Positions 21,183 through 33,760 of a DNA stretch of 64,000 bases are shown piece by piece. This DNA comes from Erythroxylum novogranatense. Its lineage: Eukaryota; Streptophyta; Magnoliopsida; Malpighiales; Erythroxylaceae. Positions within the stretch are counted from its first letter, which is position 1. The number at the start of each line of letters is the position of its first letter. The position numbers and the translations under genes are program-made. The stretch spans positions 62,187,567 to 62,251,566 of the forward strand of contig CM057227.1 in NCBI GenBank assembly GCA_029891385.1. Direction: 5' to 3'. The notes below the pieces were generated by a model. That model ran no database searches. It was given only the letters and a program-made list of their open reading frames with translations, and was not told the DNA's origin.

Positions 21183-24100
21183 TGATAGCCACAAAGAGGA
21201 AATCCAATAGGGCCAAAAGTAAGGGCCCTAAAAGTAAGTAATTGACTAATGAAAATAATATCATGGAGTGTAAGGGGGATTAACTGCCCTAAAAAACTTT
21301 CAACCTTAAGGGAATTTGTTTTTAACACAAATCCATGGATTTTTGTTATTTTTGAAACAAAAATTAGAGAAGAGAATATGAGGTTGTTAAATAAGATGGG
21401 CTCTAAATGGAAATTCATTGCCAATCATCATACTCATAGGTATGGGAGAATTATCATCAGGTATGACCCTTCTTTGTTAGATGTTCAAGTTCTTATTATG
21501 GAGATACAAATTATTCACCTAAACTGTAAACTCCTACTGGCAGATGTTGAGTTTTCTACTTCCTTTATCTATGATGCTAATCATAATTTTCAAAGGAGAC
21601 TTTTATGGGAAAGTTTATTTGATTTTAAGAGGATTGTAAATGGTCTACAGCTCTTATGTGGTGATTTCAGTGCTACCCTATATAAAACTGAAGCTAATGG
21701 GTCTTATAGCTTGAGGAACTTCTTAACTGATTTTAATGATTATGTGGACAAAATTGAAGTTTTCAACCTAAAAGCTTAGGGACACTTTTACACATGGAGC
21801 AGTAAGTAGTTTGGGAGATAGGCTTTAAGGAAGAAATTAGATCTAACATTGGTAAACAAGGAGTGGATTTCTCAATTCCCAAACAGTTTAACTACTTTTC
21901 TTGATCCTTTATTTTCAGATCACACTCTTATGAGGATAGAGAACCTCCTCTCATGCTATATAGGAAGAGGTCCTTTCAAGTTTAATGCTCTTAACAAGGA
22001 AATGGAGGTTATGGTGGAAGGAACTGAACAGTTTGTTTGTAATTAGAAGCTTAAGGATATCAAAATGAAGATGAAAGCCTAATGAGTAGAAGATCCTCCT
22101 TAACACAAGAAACTAATTTAAAAGCCAAAGAGGATCTGCAAAAGTTACAGTAAGAGATAGAGTTAGACCTGGCAAATCCAACATTGCTAAACTAAAAAAA
22201 AAAACTCTCTTAATGTCTTACTTATCCAAAGATAGAGACCATTATAGTGTATTGGAATAGAGGGCTAAGATCAATAGGCTAAAAGAAGGTGAAAAGTGTA
22301 TTAAATCCTTCTTCAACTCTATCCTACCCAAAAGGAACACTAATAGAATCAGTTCCCTTAAATTGCCAAAGGGGGAATGATCTCTTAAAGGAAGCTGTGA
22401 GATACTTTGGAAGTTTCTATGGCTCTTCTAAACAAGTAAGTACTATCACCCTTAGCTCCTTTATTTAGAAGAAGTTATCCCATCAGCAAGCTTTTTCCTT
22501 ATTAAAACAGTGGAAGAAAAGGAAATAGAGGATGTCATTTTTCAATTGCACCTTAACAAGTCTCTTAGACTTGATGGATTCAATGGGTTTTTCTATTAAT
22601 AAACATGGTAGGAAATTGGTCCAATGGTTAAAAGTGTTATTCTGGAGTTTTTCTCGATGGGTTCTTTTAAGGAAGACCAATAAAACTAATATTTTATTTT
22701 ATTTCTAAATCTAATTGTGCTTCTTTTTTGGATGACTACAAACCTATTGCGTGCACAAATTTCATTTATAAGGTCATTTCATAGATCTTAGTTAATAGGC
22801 TGAATTCGATGTTGGATTCGTTGATCTCGAATAACCAAAGTGCTTTCCTTCAGGGTAGAAGAATTGGGGATAACATCTCTATAGTTCAAGATCTAATGAA
22901 AGGTTATCTAAGGAAGAACAGTCTCCCTAATTGTATCATTAAAGTTGATTTCAAGAAAGCGTTTGATCATGTGGAATGGGAATTTATTCTTTAGACTTTA
23001 TGGCTATTAGGTTTCCCAAGGGAGTTTGTCAAATGGGTTAAGGCTTGTATTACCACTTCTACTTACTTTATCCTTATTAATCGTTCACTTACGGATATCT
23101 TTAAGAGTGCAAAAGGATTGAGGTAAGGAGATCCAATCTCTCTTTATCTTTTTATCATTTGCATGGAGGTTCTAAACCAGTTGATTTAGTATAAGGTAGG
23201 CAAAAACAAATATTTCAGATATCATAGCAGATGCAAGAGAGCAGGGCTAATCAATCTTTGTTTTGTGGACGACTTATTACTCTTTTCTAAGGCTCATAAA
23301 AAGTCTATTGAATTGTTCATATCAATTCTGACAATTTTCAAAGATCTTTCAAGGCTAGAAATAAACCTTACTAAAAGCCAGTTCATTCTAATGGCTAGTG
23401 CTAATATGATGGAGAATATTATCTCTGTAATAACAGGAATGAAGAGGAAACATGCACTACTAACTTATATTACTACGAAAGAATTCAATTTTCTAAATGT
23501 TTCCCTCTGACTGAGAAAATTTAGAGAAGATTGGGAATGTGGACAAATAAGGTACTCTTTTTTGGGGGGAGGCTATAACCTATCAAATCGTTACTAAACT
23601 CCTTTCAAATTTACCGGTCCTCTAATATCTCATTAGCTAAAGGTGTCATTCAATCTAAAGAGAAGCTTTTTAGAAGATTTCTTTGGGTATTTAAATTTGG
23701 ATAGACATTTTGCCAAGGTTAAATAGTCTAAAGTTTGTAAGAGTAAAGCAGAAGGAGGATTAGGACTGATTCTTATTGCCTTGTTTAATACCTCAACCCT
23801 CATTAAAAATTTGTGGAATATCCTTTTACAAAAGAAGTCTCTTTGGATTCGGTGGTTCCATACCTATATCTTGAAAGTAAATAGTCTTTGGGATATTTTG
23901 ATTAGGCCCTCCTTCCCTTGGTCATTGATCCAACTTTTGAAGCTAAGACCTATATTAGAACCTCTGGTGAACTGTAGGGTGGGTAATGGAGAAAAGGGCC
24001 CACTTATGGTTTGACAACTGGACTAGTAAGGGCCTTCTAAGTAGATATCCTCAAGCTCTCTAAATATGGAGAGGATTCCTTATTAGTACTAAGGTTAGCT

Positions 24101-24790
24101 CTATCCTGCTAAAGGGACAATGGAACATTCCAGCTGAATTGTATTATCTTACTCCTAGTTATCAGCTTGAGCTACAAAAGGAGGATGTTTTCCAATGTCT
24201 CAAGATGATTTTGAACTCCTTTAACATTTCTAGATTTAGCAAGTGGTAGAATTTGAACAACCCTAAACTAAGTTAGTCTTCTATCATCTGACACAAAACC
24301 ATCAGGCCTAGCCTATCAATCCTTATGTGGCTCACTATGCTTAACAAGTTAAGCATAATGGATAGAATGCACTTCATTAATTATGATCCTATCTGTGTGT
24401 TATGTGTGATGGAGGAGGAAACTAGGAATCATCTATTCTTTCTCTGTCCCTATTCCTAGTTTATATGGGAGAAGATATAAGGGTTATACCTCATTACAAA
24501 CGTAGGATCAACATTTGTAGAAGCATTGGTATGGAATGGAATTTGAGTTCTAGTAATAATATACACATCTTTATTATATCTTTCACCTTCTCCATTAAGG
24601 AGATTTGGTGTGAGAGGAATGTTAGAAGATTCTAGAACAAAGCAAGGATAAGTAAGGAGGTCCCTAATGCTTTAATTTCAGTAATTAGAGAGTACCTTAT
24701 GTTCACAACCAATTTAGACACAGGAGACCCTTATCTAGCTCCTTCATGGGGAATCAAGCAACAAATATTTAAGAAGGCTCTAAGATCATC
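21183..24790 (+). pseudogene. LINE L: end of ORF1 and ORF2 (endonuclease and reverse transcriptase)
   Basis: After the last ORF1 codons (stop 21239-21241), ORF2 begins at 21249 with MKIISWSVRGINCPKK, the start of an apurinic-type endonuclease. Further endonuclease motifs are FETKI, GDFSATLYKTE and SDHTLM. RT pieces follow: NNQSAFLQGRRIGDNI, then IIKVDFKKAFDHVEWEFI at 22809-22994, and FVDDLLLFSKA near 23260, where the usual FADD reads FVDD. A C-terminal cysteine segment (FLCPYS) is near 24440. Stops and frameshifts are spread throughout. ORF2 made the nicking and target-primed reverse-transcription enzyme of the element and is now dead. Confidence 0.85.
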
Positions 24791-25358
24791 CATGTCATGA
24801 AAGCTATAAAATGGAATGAAAATACCTAGATATTGCTTGCTATCTTGTCGATTTTGACTGTTGTTTCAAAAAATAATGACCATATATATGCCCTTCTTCA
24901 AGGAGAATAAGGTAACTAATCAAATAAAGGGACTTAAATAATGAAAGACATGAAAGTTAGAAACTGGAATCGAATTACCTGGCTTGTTGTGTGTTTTTAA
25001 CATATGTTAAATGTTGTCACTAAAAGATATGCCTAGATCTCTGTCTAAAGAATCTAATGATGTTATATATGTGTATGTCTCTATAAGATAACCTCTCCTA
25101 TACTAGTTAAAACCAACAATCGCCCAACCATAATTTGGTAGAGTTGGGTGTGAAGAAAACATAAGACTTTTGAGACTTTTCCTTTTTGTGCAAAATGACT
25201 GTACGTGTGTGTCTTGCTACTCTGTTTATTAGTGGATGATGTCGTTTCATATAGTTTCTAAGTGTCTACACATTGTTGCTTCATATAATAACTTGATATT
25301 TCTCCTTGTAAGAACTCTTTTATTTTTTATTACAATATTTAACTTTTCAACAAAAAAA
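24791..25358 (+). other. 3' UTR and poly(A) tail of LINE L
   Basis: Non-coding sequence after ORF2 ends in AACTTTTCAAC followed by seven A residues at 25352-25358, consistent with a short LINE tail. Copia H sequence resumes just after it. No exact target-site duplication could be matched to the left end of L. Confidence 0.55.
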
Positions 25359-25573
25359 CTATATATGTCCTAATGAAATAGGTCCAAGGTCAATCTGTAT
25401 ATATATGCCCAATAACCTTTAAAAATGCTTAAGATTGACACAAATCTTAAACTTTCATTTTTATTATGATAACATATAGTAACAAGCATGATTGAGAATA
25501 AATGATGATCATCTTTGTTAATGAAATAACACATCAAATTGTATAAACATGCAAGGAGAAAACATAATGACTC

Positions 25574-25760
25574 CTAACTAATAGTGTTTAAGGACTTCAA
25601 TACACCCATACTATATACATGTCTTTCAAATAAATATCGGTGAAGTCTTTTAGTTAAATGATCAACTAATATCTCCTCAGTCTTCAAATGCTCCACCCTA
25701 GTGCCATCTTTCAACATCAACTCCTTTATGGTCAAATTGTTGAACCTCGTACTTTTCTTG
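25574..25760 (-). pseudogene. Copia H RNase H, C-terminal end
   Basis: Reading down from 25760, an uninterrupted frame gives LTIKELMLKDGTRVEHL, then TEEILVDHLTKRLH, then FERHVYSMGVL, and stops at 25574-25576. This matches the C-terminus of Ty1/Copia RNase H (usual pattern IKYL..KE.V..G...IEHI.T....ADPLTK.L...F..H...MG). The preceding RT and RNase H portion is missing because LTR fragment I replaces it. Confidence 0.75.
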
Positions 25761-27149
25761 GAAGTTAGAACTATTAAATGAGAAATTGTTAGTGATTAGT
25801 TATAAGTGAAGAAAAGGAAAATTCTTGAATTTGAAATGATATACAAGATTAAGATAGTGAATGTAGTAAGTTGATGATGAGTGTACTTGAATATGCGAGT
25901 GTTAGAGATAACCAATAGAATGGTTTTTGAGTTTAAAAACAATTGTAAGATGATGGTCTAGAGTGAGAAAGATAGTGTAAATGGAATTTGAGAGAAAGAA
26001 TAGTGTTTGAGCATGAAAGTTGAAAATGCAGAAGTAATAAAGCATGAATAGGTTGATTATGAATTTTAGGTTTTAAAGATTTTTTTGACTAAACTTGTAT
26101 ATTTTGGAGTAGTACGAATTTATGGTGAATGAGTTGATTGAAATGGAGTAGAAAAACTAGAAATAAAAGTTTGAAATGTTAGTTTTTTAAAATTTGAAGT
26201 CTGAAAATTTTCAAAATGAATGGTAGTGAAGAGTTGATTTTTTGATCCGAAAGTTCTATGAATTTTCTGGATTTATCTAGAAATATTTTGATAAAATTGT
26301 CTTCATGAAAGTTGTAACTTATCTTTCTTGCTTTCCATTTATATAAAGTATGAAATTTTTGGATATCGGAGTTAAGAGATACGAGTATTACAAGTTGTAA
26401 TATTGCATCGTTCTGTTTAGGATGAAACTTTCGGGACATCCACATTGATTTGAAATTTTGACCATTATAGAGATAGAAATTGTTTTTAAGTTCTCATAAA
26501 AGTTGTAGATGATCTTTCCAGCTTTTCAACGGTATAAATTTTGTAAATTTTGGATATCTGAGTTGAGAGATACGAGCATTATAAGTTGTAATGTTGCATC
26601 ATCTTAGTTACTATTCATCTAAGATGAAGTTACTGTTCATCTAAGACGAAGTTACTGTTCATCGTCTTAGTTTGTATCGTCATCTTCTGTCCTATTTCTG
26701 TTCCTTTTAGAGCAGAATTTCATTTTGTGGCCTTCCTTCATGAAAGTTGCAAATCTTGAAGTTTTCTTTCAAATGGTCTAAGAACAAACTCAATCCGACA
26801 TCCGTAGAAAAAGTCATGAAAATTGCGCCAAGAGAGATACAAATTGATTAAGAACATTAACATGTTGGATTCTTTTGACCATAACTTCGTCATCCGACCT
26901 CCAAATGAGGTGATTCTTGAAGCAATAGACTCCTATTGAATTTTTCTACCTCTAAAAGAAAATCGGTAGCTTTTGTGTTTAATTGGAAAATATTGATTGA
27001 ACGAAAATGAGGGGTTCGATTGGAAGAATATGAGTTGGATGTTTTACTGACCATACTTCAGTATTTTAATGATATCTTGATATGTAGAGTTCCAAATGAG
27101 ATTATTTTTTATTTTTAGTAAACTAGAAACATAAGAATACAAATTATAT
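25761..27149 (+). mobile_element. Gypsy LTR fragment I (related to LTRs D and E) inside Copia H
   Basis: Non-coding. From about 26280 it follows LTR E closely. It has an AAGTTGTA...ATCTTTC...GCTTTCC...GGATATC block present twice (about 26305-26400 and 26495-26595). A CATCTAAGATGAAGTTACTG-type short repeat is at about 26600-26690. The core TTTTGACCATAACTTCGTC, CATCCGACCTCCAAATGA is at 26872-26912. The downstream block reads TTTTACTGACCATACTTCAG. Both ends of the LTR are missing, and the RT region of H has been lost at the same place. The stretch 25780-26280 is AT-rich with no further landmark. Confidence 0.6.
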
Positions 27150-28760
27150 GATCAGATATTTCTTAAGAACATCAGATATGACAATCTTGATGGATTTTTC
27201 CAATTGGTTCTCAATCTCAGTTTTAAAGATCTTGAATTTCTTAAGAACTTTACACTTTTCCTTAAACAAGAACACATACCCATAATGGGAATAATTATCA
27301 ATAAACATAAAAATATCTATAATTGCATAACGTAGTTGTATAGAGTCCACTGATATCTGTATGTGTGAGATCTAACAAGCCAAAATCCTAACTTGACCAC
27401 TTTTTTCTTTATTTTGGTCAACTTACCTATGAAAAAACCAATATATGTTTCCATATCATCAAAATCTAGAGGTAGGGGAATATTTTCTTTAATCAATCTC
27501 ATAACCTTAGCTCTGGAAATATTGTTAACCTTTTATGCCACAACATGTATGACTTAGCCTTTATGAAGGCTTTATTTTTCATGACCTGTTCAATAAGGTA
27601 TGAAGAAGTATATATCTAATTCGGGACAATACAAATTCTATATAAACTATATGAAAAGAAAGTTGTACCAATATGTTTATATTAAACGCCAATTTTACAA
27701 TAGAAGCATTAATTAAAAATCTATAATCTTCTTTGTCTAAAATTGATACAAAGATCAAATTCCATCTAAAAGATGGTATATAAAATGTATAGTGTAAAAA
27801 CCAAATTGAAACTTGTATCCAGGTTCAAACATACATCCTCTATAGATATTACATTCACTTATTCATTGTTTCCAACCATCAGTTTCTCCTTCCCTTTAGT
27901 TGGCTCTATCTTGGATATGAACCCCTGCATCGTAGAGGCAATATGATTAGATGCTCTACTATCTACCCACCAAGAACTGGATATGGCTATAGCAAAATTG
28001 GATTCATGAATTGATAAGCCAAAGAGTTACCTAAAAGTTCTTGTTTCTTCTTCCAAGCCTTATATTTATGGCAATCGGACCTTTATGTCCCTTCTTCTTT
28101 AACATCTTGCATACTCTTAGCAATAATAAACTGACCTAACTAAACATGTAGAGATAATTTAAACTATCTAGCTTTATACTTTTGGGGCTTGATCTTCTCT
28201 TCTCCCTTGGTTAGTTGGAGGGTTGTATGAGGAGTGTTCTTTAGCTTCTCCTCTTTGGAAACACAATGGGCAATTAAAGCATTGAAGTCCTATTCTTTAA
28301 CCTGTGAGTAATATGTTATAGAGTGCTTAGAGTCTGGTGAAATATGTAGACATCAGGAGGAATATTCAGTGCGTTCAGTTTACTATAGAGATAGATCATT
28401 CTTAATATATACTCCCTCACTTCCCCTTCCCAAATGTACCTCATGGATAATAATTCTTTGATCAAGGTACTTATTTCAACAATAGATGAGACTGTGCACC
28501 TTTGGGAGACATTATTAAGAAATTCACGTGCTATGCTTGTCTCTGGAAGTCCACTAAGCAGATGATTAGATATGGATCTCTTAATGGCCATCCAACATAA
28601 TCTGTTTAACCGATCCCGAGTTGCATAGGTTGCTTTATAAACCTCTGAGCTGCTGGATGTAGGTGGAGATGACCCATATATATGTATGACTATGTCAATA
28701 TTTTTCATCTCCATTGCACTCAATACATCCTCTATCCACTTCTTCAAATTGAAACCTATC
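27144..28760 (-). pseudogene. Copia H gag, protease and integrase N-terminal half
   Basis: Gag lies at 28747-28316 and includes NLKKWIEDVLSAMEM just upstream and MAIKRSISNHLLSGLP within. A decayed zinc knuckle occurs near 28110-28040. The protease is marked by WWVDSRASNHIASTMQGF near 27990-27935; the usual D-S-G reads D-S-R, so the enzyme would be inactive. The integrase zinc region (GKLTKIKKK) and core start (FIDNYSHYGYVFLFKEK, then FKTEIENQLEKSIK) are at 27500-27144. The frame stops where LTR fragment I begins, so the second half of integrase and the RT are absent. Confidence 0.82.
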
Positions 28761-29189
28761 AGGGAATGGTGACACTGATATCATTAATAGAAAAGGTGAT
28801 TGCAAATTGAAAATGTAACAATCAACATAAATGAAGGATACCAACGATACTTAAAACCATAAAATAGTATCTTTAATGATAATCCAATTACACATATTAT
28901 GAAACACTTGTGGGCTGAATACATAATATATGTAATTAGACCTCTACATAAAAGTGATCAATACATGCACCATCAACTCTCATGACACTACCACCTATGG
29001 GAGAATAAATCATATAAGCAATGACTTTCCTCCATCAAATGCCTTTATGCACATATAAAAATCTCACATAAGGCTAACACCTATGGGTAGAAAACTAGAC
29101 ATAAGACTAAAGACATCCCCTAACATATAGGCAGAACAATTTAAAATGCTTACTTGAAAAGCCATTATGGTGACTACATTATAATTGAT
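28761..29189 (-). other. Presumed 5' leader region of Copia H
   Basis: No gene seen. It lies upstream of H gag on the minus strand. I could not find a copy of the 3' LTR of H (TGTTGG start) here, so the 5' LTR is either too diverged to see or deleted. Confidence 0.35.
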
Positions 29190-31107
29190 ATAAATGGATT
29201 TTGCTATTTTTACATGTTATTTTATTTGAATTCATTCCTATTTTGTGTTAATTGTTCATTTTATGTTCCTATTGATTTTACATGTAGATTTAATGATTGA
29301 ATACAAATACAAAATTAAAGCATGAAGATTTGAAGCCATTAGGAGCTAGGAAGTCTGTCCATAATGCAGCCAACAAAGTGAAAAAAGTGATTTAGAAAAG
29401 CATCAAAGATGATGTCCAAAACGGCATCAAAATGAGTTTAATGGAAAAAAATATCCAAAAGGACAACCCTTGGAGCCTTCCTTGCACACCAGACAACAGC
29501 GTAGAGAATGTACGTGAGGTTTAAAGAAGAGTGAACAGTACCATGGACCAAGAAATAAATGGGTTTATTTATTACATAGAAAACACTACAGGGGCTTGCG
29601 ACATGAAACAAAACACACACAGTAGCGTGGGATAGGGCAGAAACATGTGCAAAAACACAGTACAAGAGGACAAGGAAGAAAGTGAAAAATGTAGCATAAC
29701 TGTCCAATCCACGCCAAAGAGTAGTCCATGCCAAGGGGCAACGCAACAACTGGGAAGGAAAAGAAACAAATACATTTTCAAGAGCAAAAACATGGGTTTA
29801 AAAGGAGGGTACTGTAGATGGACCAAAAAAGAAAATTAAAAAAATGAGAGAACAATAGTGTGAAAAATAAATAGAGAATAAAGCGTGCAATAGAAAAATA
29901 AGAGTGGAAAGTTGATGACTTTGGACCTTGGACCTTGGACCTTGGCTTGGAGGTTGCTTCCTCTCCTCCCAGGAGAATCATGCAGTAATGTCCTTAGCGC
30001 CATAGCCTTTTGCATTTATTTTAAATTATTGCCCTATTCACACACCTTTTAGCTTGTTAATTCGTTCTTTGACTTTCCTTTTCATTTTCACTTGCTTTTT
30101 CTTCCTCAATGACAAAATTCTTTAATTTCCAGCTGATTAGTTTAATGCTTAGTTTAATTCTTTTTTGAGTTTAATGTCTTTTTGTTTTTATTATTTGAAC
30201 TTAGGATTTTGATTAATGAATGGCTTTGGTTTAATTTTTCAACATTAATTTAATTTAATTAAGTGTGGTTTATGTTTGTTTAGTCTTTGTTTTGACTAAT
30301 TTAATTATGTATGGCTAGTTGCTTAAGGGCTTGAAGGTATATGAAGAATTAAGGATGAAAATTGTGAGAATTTGAATTTGGTTTTGCTTAGTTTGGTGTT
30401 TCTAGACTTAGTTTGGTTTGGGGCTTTATGTAAAATACCATGAATTAGATATTATCCTTAGCATTGATCACCCTTTGGGTATTTCCCTAACCCTAAAACT
30501 AGGAATGAGCTTGTGATACGTAATAACCTTTAGCGATTCCCAAAAGTAGCAATAGGTTAATTAGATTTGTTATGATGCTTAATTAACTAACCTAGCGTCC
30601 CATACATTTAGGTTGCACTTTTCGAGCTTGGGTATTAGTGGCTTAAATTTGTCATTCCTAGTACTTAAAGCTTCTCCACTATTAAATCTAGAGAGCTTGT
30701 TTTAGATTATAGATGGAAATAGGGATATTTTTAGAGCTTGTTAGATTTACCTAAGTTAAAGGAACTAAGGGGTTGAGAACTTATTCAAACCTATAGGCTA
30801 ACACCATAGCTAGAACACCGTTTAGCTAAATTTGAGGATCAATAATCATTCTTGAATCCTGATGATATGTTCGGCCTATTTCTTTATTATTATTAGTAAT
30901 ATTTTGATGTTTTGTTTTATGTTTGTTAAATCTTAGTTTTTTTAGCTTTCATCATTCCAGGGGTTTTGTTTTCCTTTTTATTGCAACATTAGAGATAACA
31001 ATTCACCCTAGCTCCTTAAGGATTTGACCCTAACTCACCCTAGCTATGTAGTTAGGTTGGTTAGGTATTTTGTTATTTGGTAGTTTATGATGAGCCTCAC
31101 TAAATTT
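29190..31107 (+). mobile_element. Presumed 5' LTR of Athila-like element F
   Basis: About 1.9 kb of non-coding DNA sits directly before a decayed PBS. The 3' portion has a GATTTGACCCTAACTCACCC segment and TTTAATTT-rich runs typical of long Athila/Tat LTRs. The left boundary is not defined because the 3' LTR copy is interrupted by element D and lies outside this comparison. Four TTGGACC-type 7-bp units (29921-29948) occur inside. Open frames at 29438-29981 have no domain. Confidence 0.4.
29921..29948. repeat. 7-bp tandem repeat TTGGACC
   Basis: Three perfect and one imperfect copy in tandem. It is a short minisatellite inside the presumed LTR of F. Confidence 0.85.
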
Positions 31108-31126
31108 TTTACATCTTTGTCTAGGA
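31107..31126 (+). other. Decayed primer binding site of element F (tRNA-Asp type)
   Basis: TTTTACATCTTTGTCTAGGA resembles the Athila PBS region, which contains TGGCGCCGTTGCCGGGGA or a close variant. Most mismatches are C to T, G to A or G to T, as expected from loss of methylated CpG. It lies between the presumed LTR and the gag region. Confidence 0.45.
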
Positions 31127-31319
31127 GTACGCTAATTATTTTTTCCGATGTTGTTTTTATTTTTGTTTTTGTTGATCCTTTTCATTCTTTCATTGGTTTT
31201 CATGTCCCGCAGCTCCTCAAAACACATTCGTTTGCATAAATTTATTAAAGAAAATAGAGATTCATTACTTACTCCACTTAATCTTTCTCTTTTCTCCTAT
31301 TTCATGTCACATTAGATTT

Positions 31320-32990
31320 CATCAAAGAGAGCGAGGAATCCGTACACGTCATCCTAAGAATAGTTGTTCCTTGTCCTTCAAAGAAGAAGTCGACGAGAGT
31401 TCAAAAGAAACAAAAGAGAATATGGAACACCATCAATGCACCTTAAAGGAGCTTACATCTCTTTCTTTTAATCCTAATATGCTTTGTATCATTTATCTGG
31501 ATGGTGAGTCGGAGGTTGAAATTAAACCTAGACTAATACGTGCACTACCTACTTTTATAGGTTTACGTGACACCAGTTTATTGGGATTAGGCTACATCAC
31601 AGATCCCAACAAGTTCTTGAAGGAGTTCCATATCACATGCTCATGCATGAAGCCAGCAGTAATCTTAGTAGAGTAACTCAAGCTGAAGGCATTTCCCTTT
31701 TCCTTAGCAGATGCAACCAAGGAGTGGTTATATGACTTGGCCATTGCTTGGTCAATATATGGGGGTAAATATAGCAAGCCTTTTTAGAAAAGTACTTCCC
31801 CGTATCAAGAGTTGTGAACATCAGGAAAGAGATCTTTGGCATTCGACAAGACACAGGGGAGTCTTTGTAGAAGTACTAGGAACGTTTCAAGAAGCTTTAT
31901 AATAGCTTTCCAAACCATTAGATAAATGATCAATTATTAGTCCAATATTTCTATGAAGGTTTTCTTCCTTTAGAAAGGAATATGATACATGTTACGAATG
32001 GTGGAGCCTTGGTAGATAGGACGCTAAAGGATGCTAGGAACTTGATAGTAACAATGGTAGCGAACTCATGGTAGCGAACTCCCACTATTGGGGCAATCAC
32101 AACAATGCTTCCTCGACAAAGTAGGTGAAGGAGGTCTCTATTTCCAAGTTGGAGTAGCAAGTCACAAACTTGACTTCATTGGTATAGCAAGCAATGGTAG
32201 GAAATGGGCCTATCAAGGTATATGGTATTTGTGCGTTAGCTGACCATCCTATAGATGCTTTCCCTTCATTGCAAGATGATCAACATGTCAATGTAGTTGG
32301 AGGGTTCTAAGGGCAACAACAAAGATATGGCCTTTTTACTCCTACTTACAATTCAGGGTGGAAGGATCATACCAACTTTAGGTATGGAAATCCACAATAA
32401 GGAAGCACTTCTAACGCACGCTAATCCAATTATCAGTAGCGGTAACAAGGATTCCATGCACAATTAGGTTTCCATCAGAATCAACCACAGTTTCAGCCAA
32501 GGCCACTACCTCCACAACTACCATAACAATAACAAGTTGGAGGTATATCCTTAGTGGAAATTGTTAAGAGCTTAACATCTAACACTCTTCAATTTCAGTA
32601 GGAAGAGAGAAGTGGTTTGAAGAATTTAGACAATCATGTTAGTCAAATAGTTGATGTTGTGGGGAAGCTGCAGACTTAGAGTTCCACAAGGTTAGCTAGT
32701 CAACCTAAAAGGAACCCAAGAGAAGACGCTTGCACCATTACCTTGATAAGTGGCAAGAAGGTACAAGAACCAAAGGAGGGGAAAGAGAAAAAAAAAACAA
32801 GAAATTGAGCTACCAAAGAAGAAGGAGGATCACCATCCTCAGGTAAGTACTTCACACCCTATTGTTAATGATTCACCTTATGTTCCATTTTCAAGCAAGT
32901 TAGCAAGGAATAAGCAACGGGAGAAGGAAAAGGAAATATTGGAGGTCTTTTACAAGGTGGAAGTTAATATCTTCTAAATCAATTAAGCAA
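31320..32990 (+). pseudogene. Athila-like element F gag
   Basis: Structural polyprotein of an Athila-type Gypsy element. The best segment is at 31371-31676 (PRLIRALPTFIGLRD, then KFLKEFHITCSCMKP), followed past a stop by LKAFPFSLADATKEWLYDL. That order matches the Athila gag core, where LP.F.GL...DP...LKEFH..C...KP precedes LKAFPFSL...A..WL. The later gag is broken by many stops. A Gln-rich part (about 32290-32540) and a basic linker (32750-32977) precede the protease. Confidence 0.8.
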
Positions 32991-33089
32991 GTTCCACGAT
33001 ATGTTAAATTTTTGAAGGAGTTGTGCACCAATAAGTGGAAGCCAAGAGGAGATGAGAAGATTAGTGTGGGGGGCAATATTTCAAAAATT

Positions 33090-33760
33090 ACCTCCCAACT
33101 ACAAGGATCTAGGTATTTTTAACATCCCTTGTAAGATCAGTAACATGAGGTATGAAAGATGTATGTTAGATTTAAGAGCTTCAATAAATGTTATGCCTTT
33201 GTCTATTTTTAAAGCTTAATCTTGGTTCATTAAAGGATACCCATGTTATCATTCAATTAACTGATAGATCTAACACATAGCCTGAGAGGGTTATCGAGGA
33301 TATTTTGGTACAGGTTAACAAGCTTGTTTTCCCTGTAGATTTGCATTTGTTAGATAAGCAAGATGAGGGCTCTTTGATCCCTTTAACAATTTTGTTAGGT
33401 ATGCCATTTTTTAAAACATCTCAGACAAAAATCAATGTACATAGTAGGATGTTGACTATGGAGTTCGATGGTGAGGTCATTCATTTCAATATCTTTAATG
33501 CCATGCGTTATCCATCATATTGTGAGTCAGTCGTTAAGGTAGATATTCTTGACTCTTTGGTGGAGCATTGGCCTCTTCTTTCTACAAGTGACCTTTTGGA
33601 GGTAGCCTTGACTACCCTACTGGCACAAAAGATGACTAGTTATTGGCACAACAAGTTCAAGTTTAGAGAGGATCTAAAGGAAGCAATTTGGTCACCTGAG
33701 ACAAGTCTTTTTGACAAGTATGTCCCTCACTTTTTGGAATTGCCTGTTAGTACTAATTGA
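33090..33760 (+). pseudogene. Athila-like element F protease and linker
   Basis: The protease core reads FNIPCKISNMRYERCMLDL, then RASINVMPLSIF near 33117-33212; the usual D-L-G-A active site reads D-L-R-A. A frameshift follows. The open frame 33305-33760 continues with VQVNKLVFPVDLHLL, then ILLGMPFFKTSQTKI, then LTMEFDGEVIHFNIFNAMR. These blocks are diagnostic of Athila elements. Confidence 0.85.

Noticed and set aside
29438..29981. Overlapping hydrophobic minus-strand frames
   Set aside because: Located in the presumed LTR of F; no signal-peptide gene structure or homology visible.
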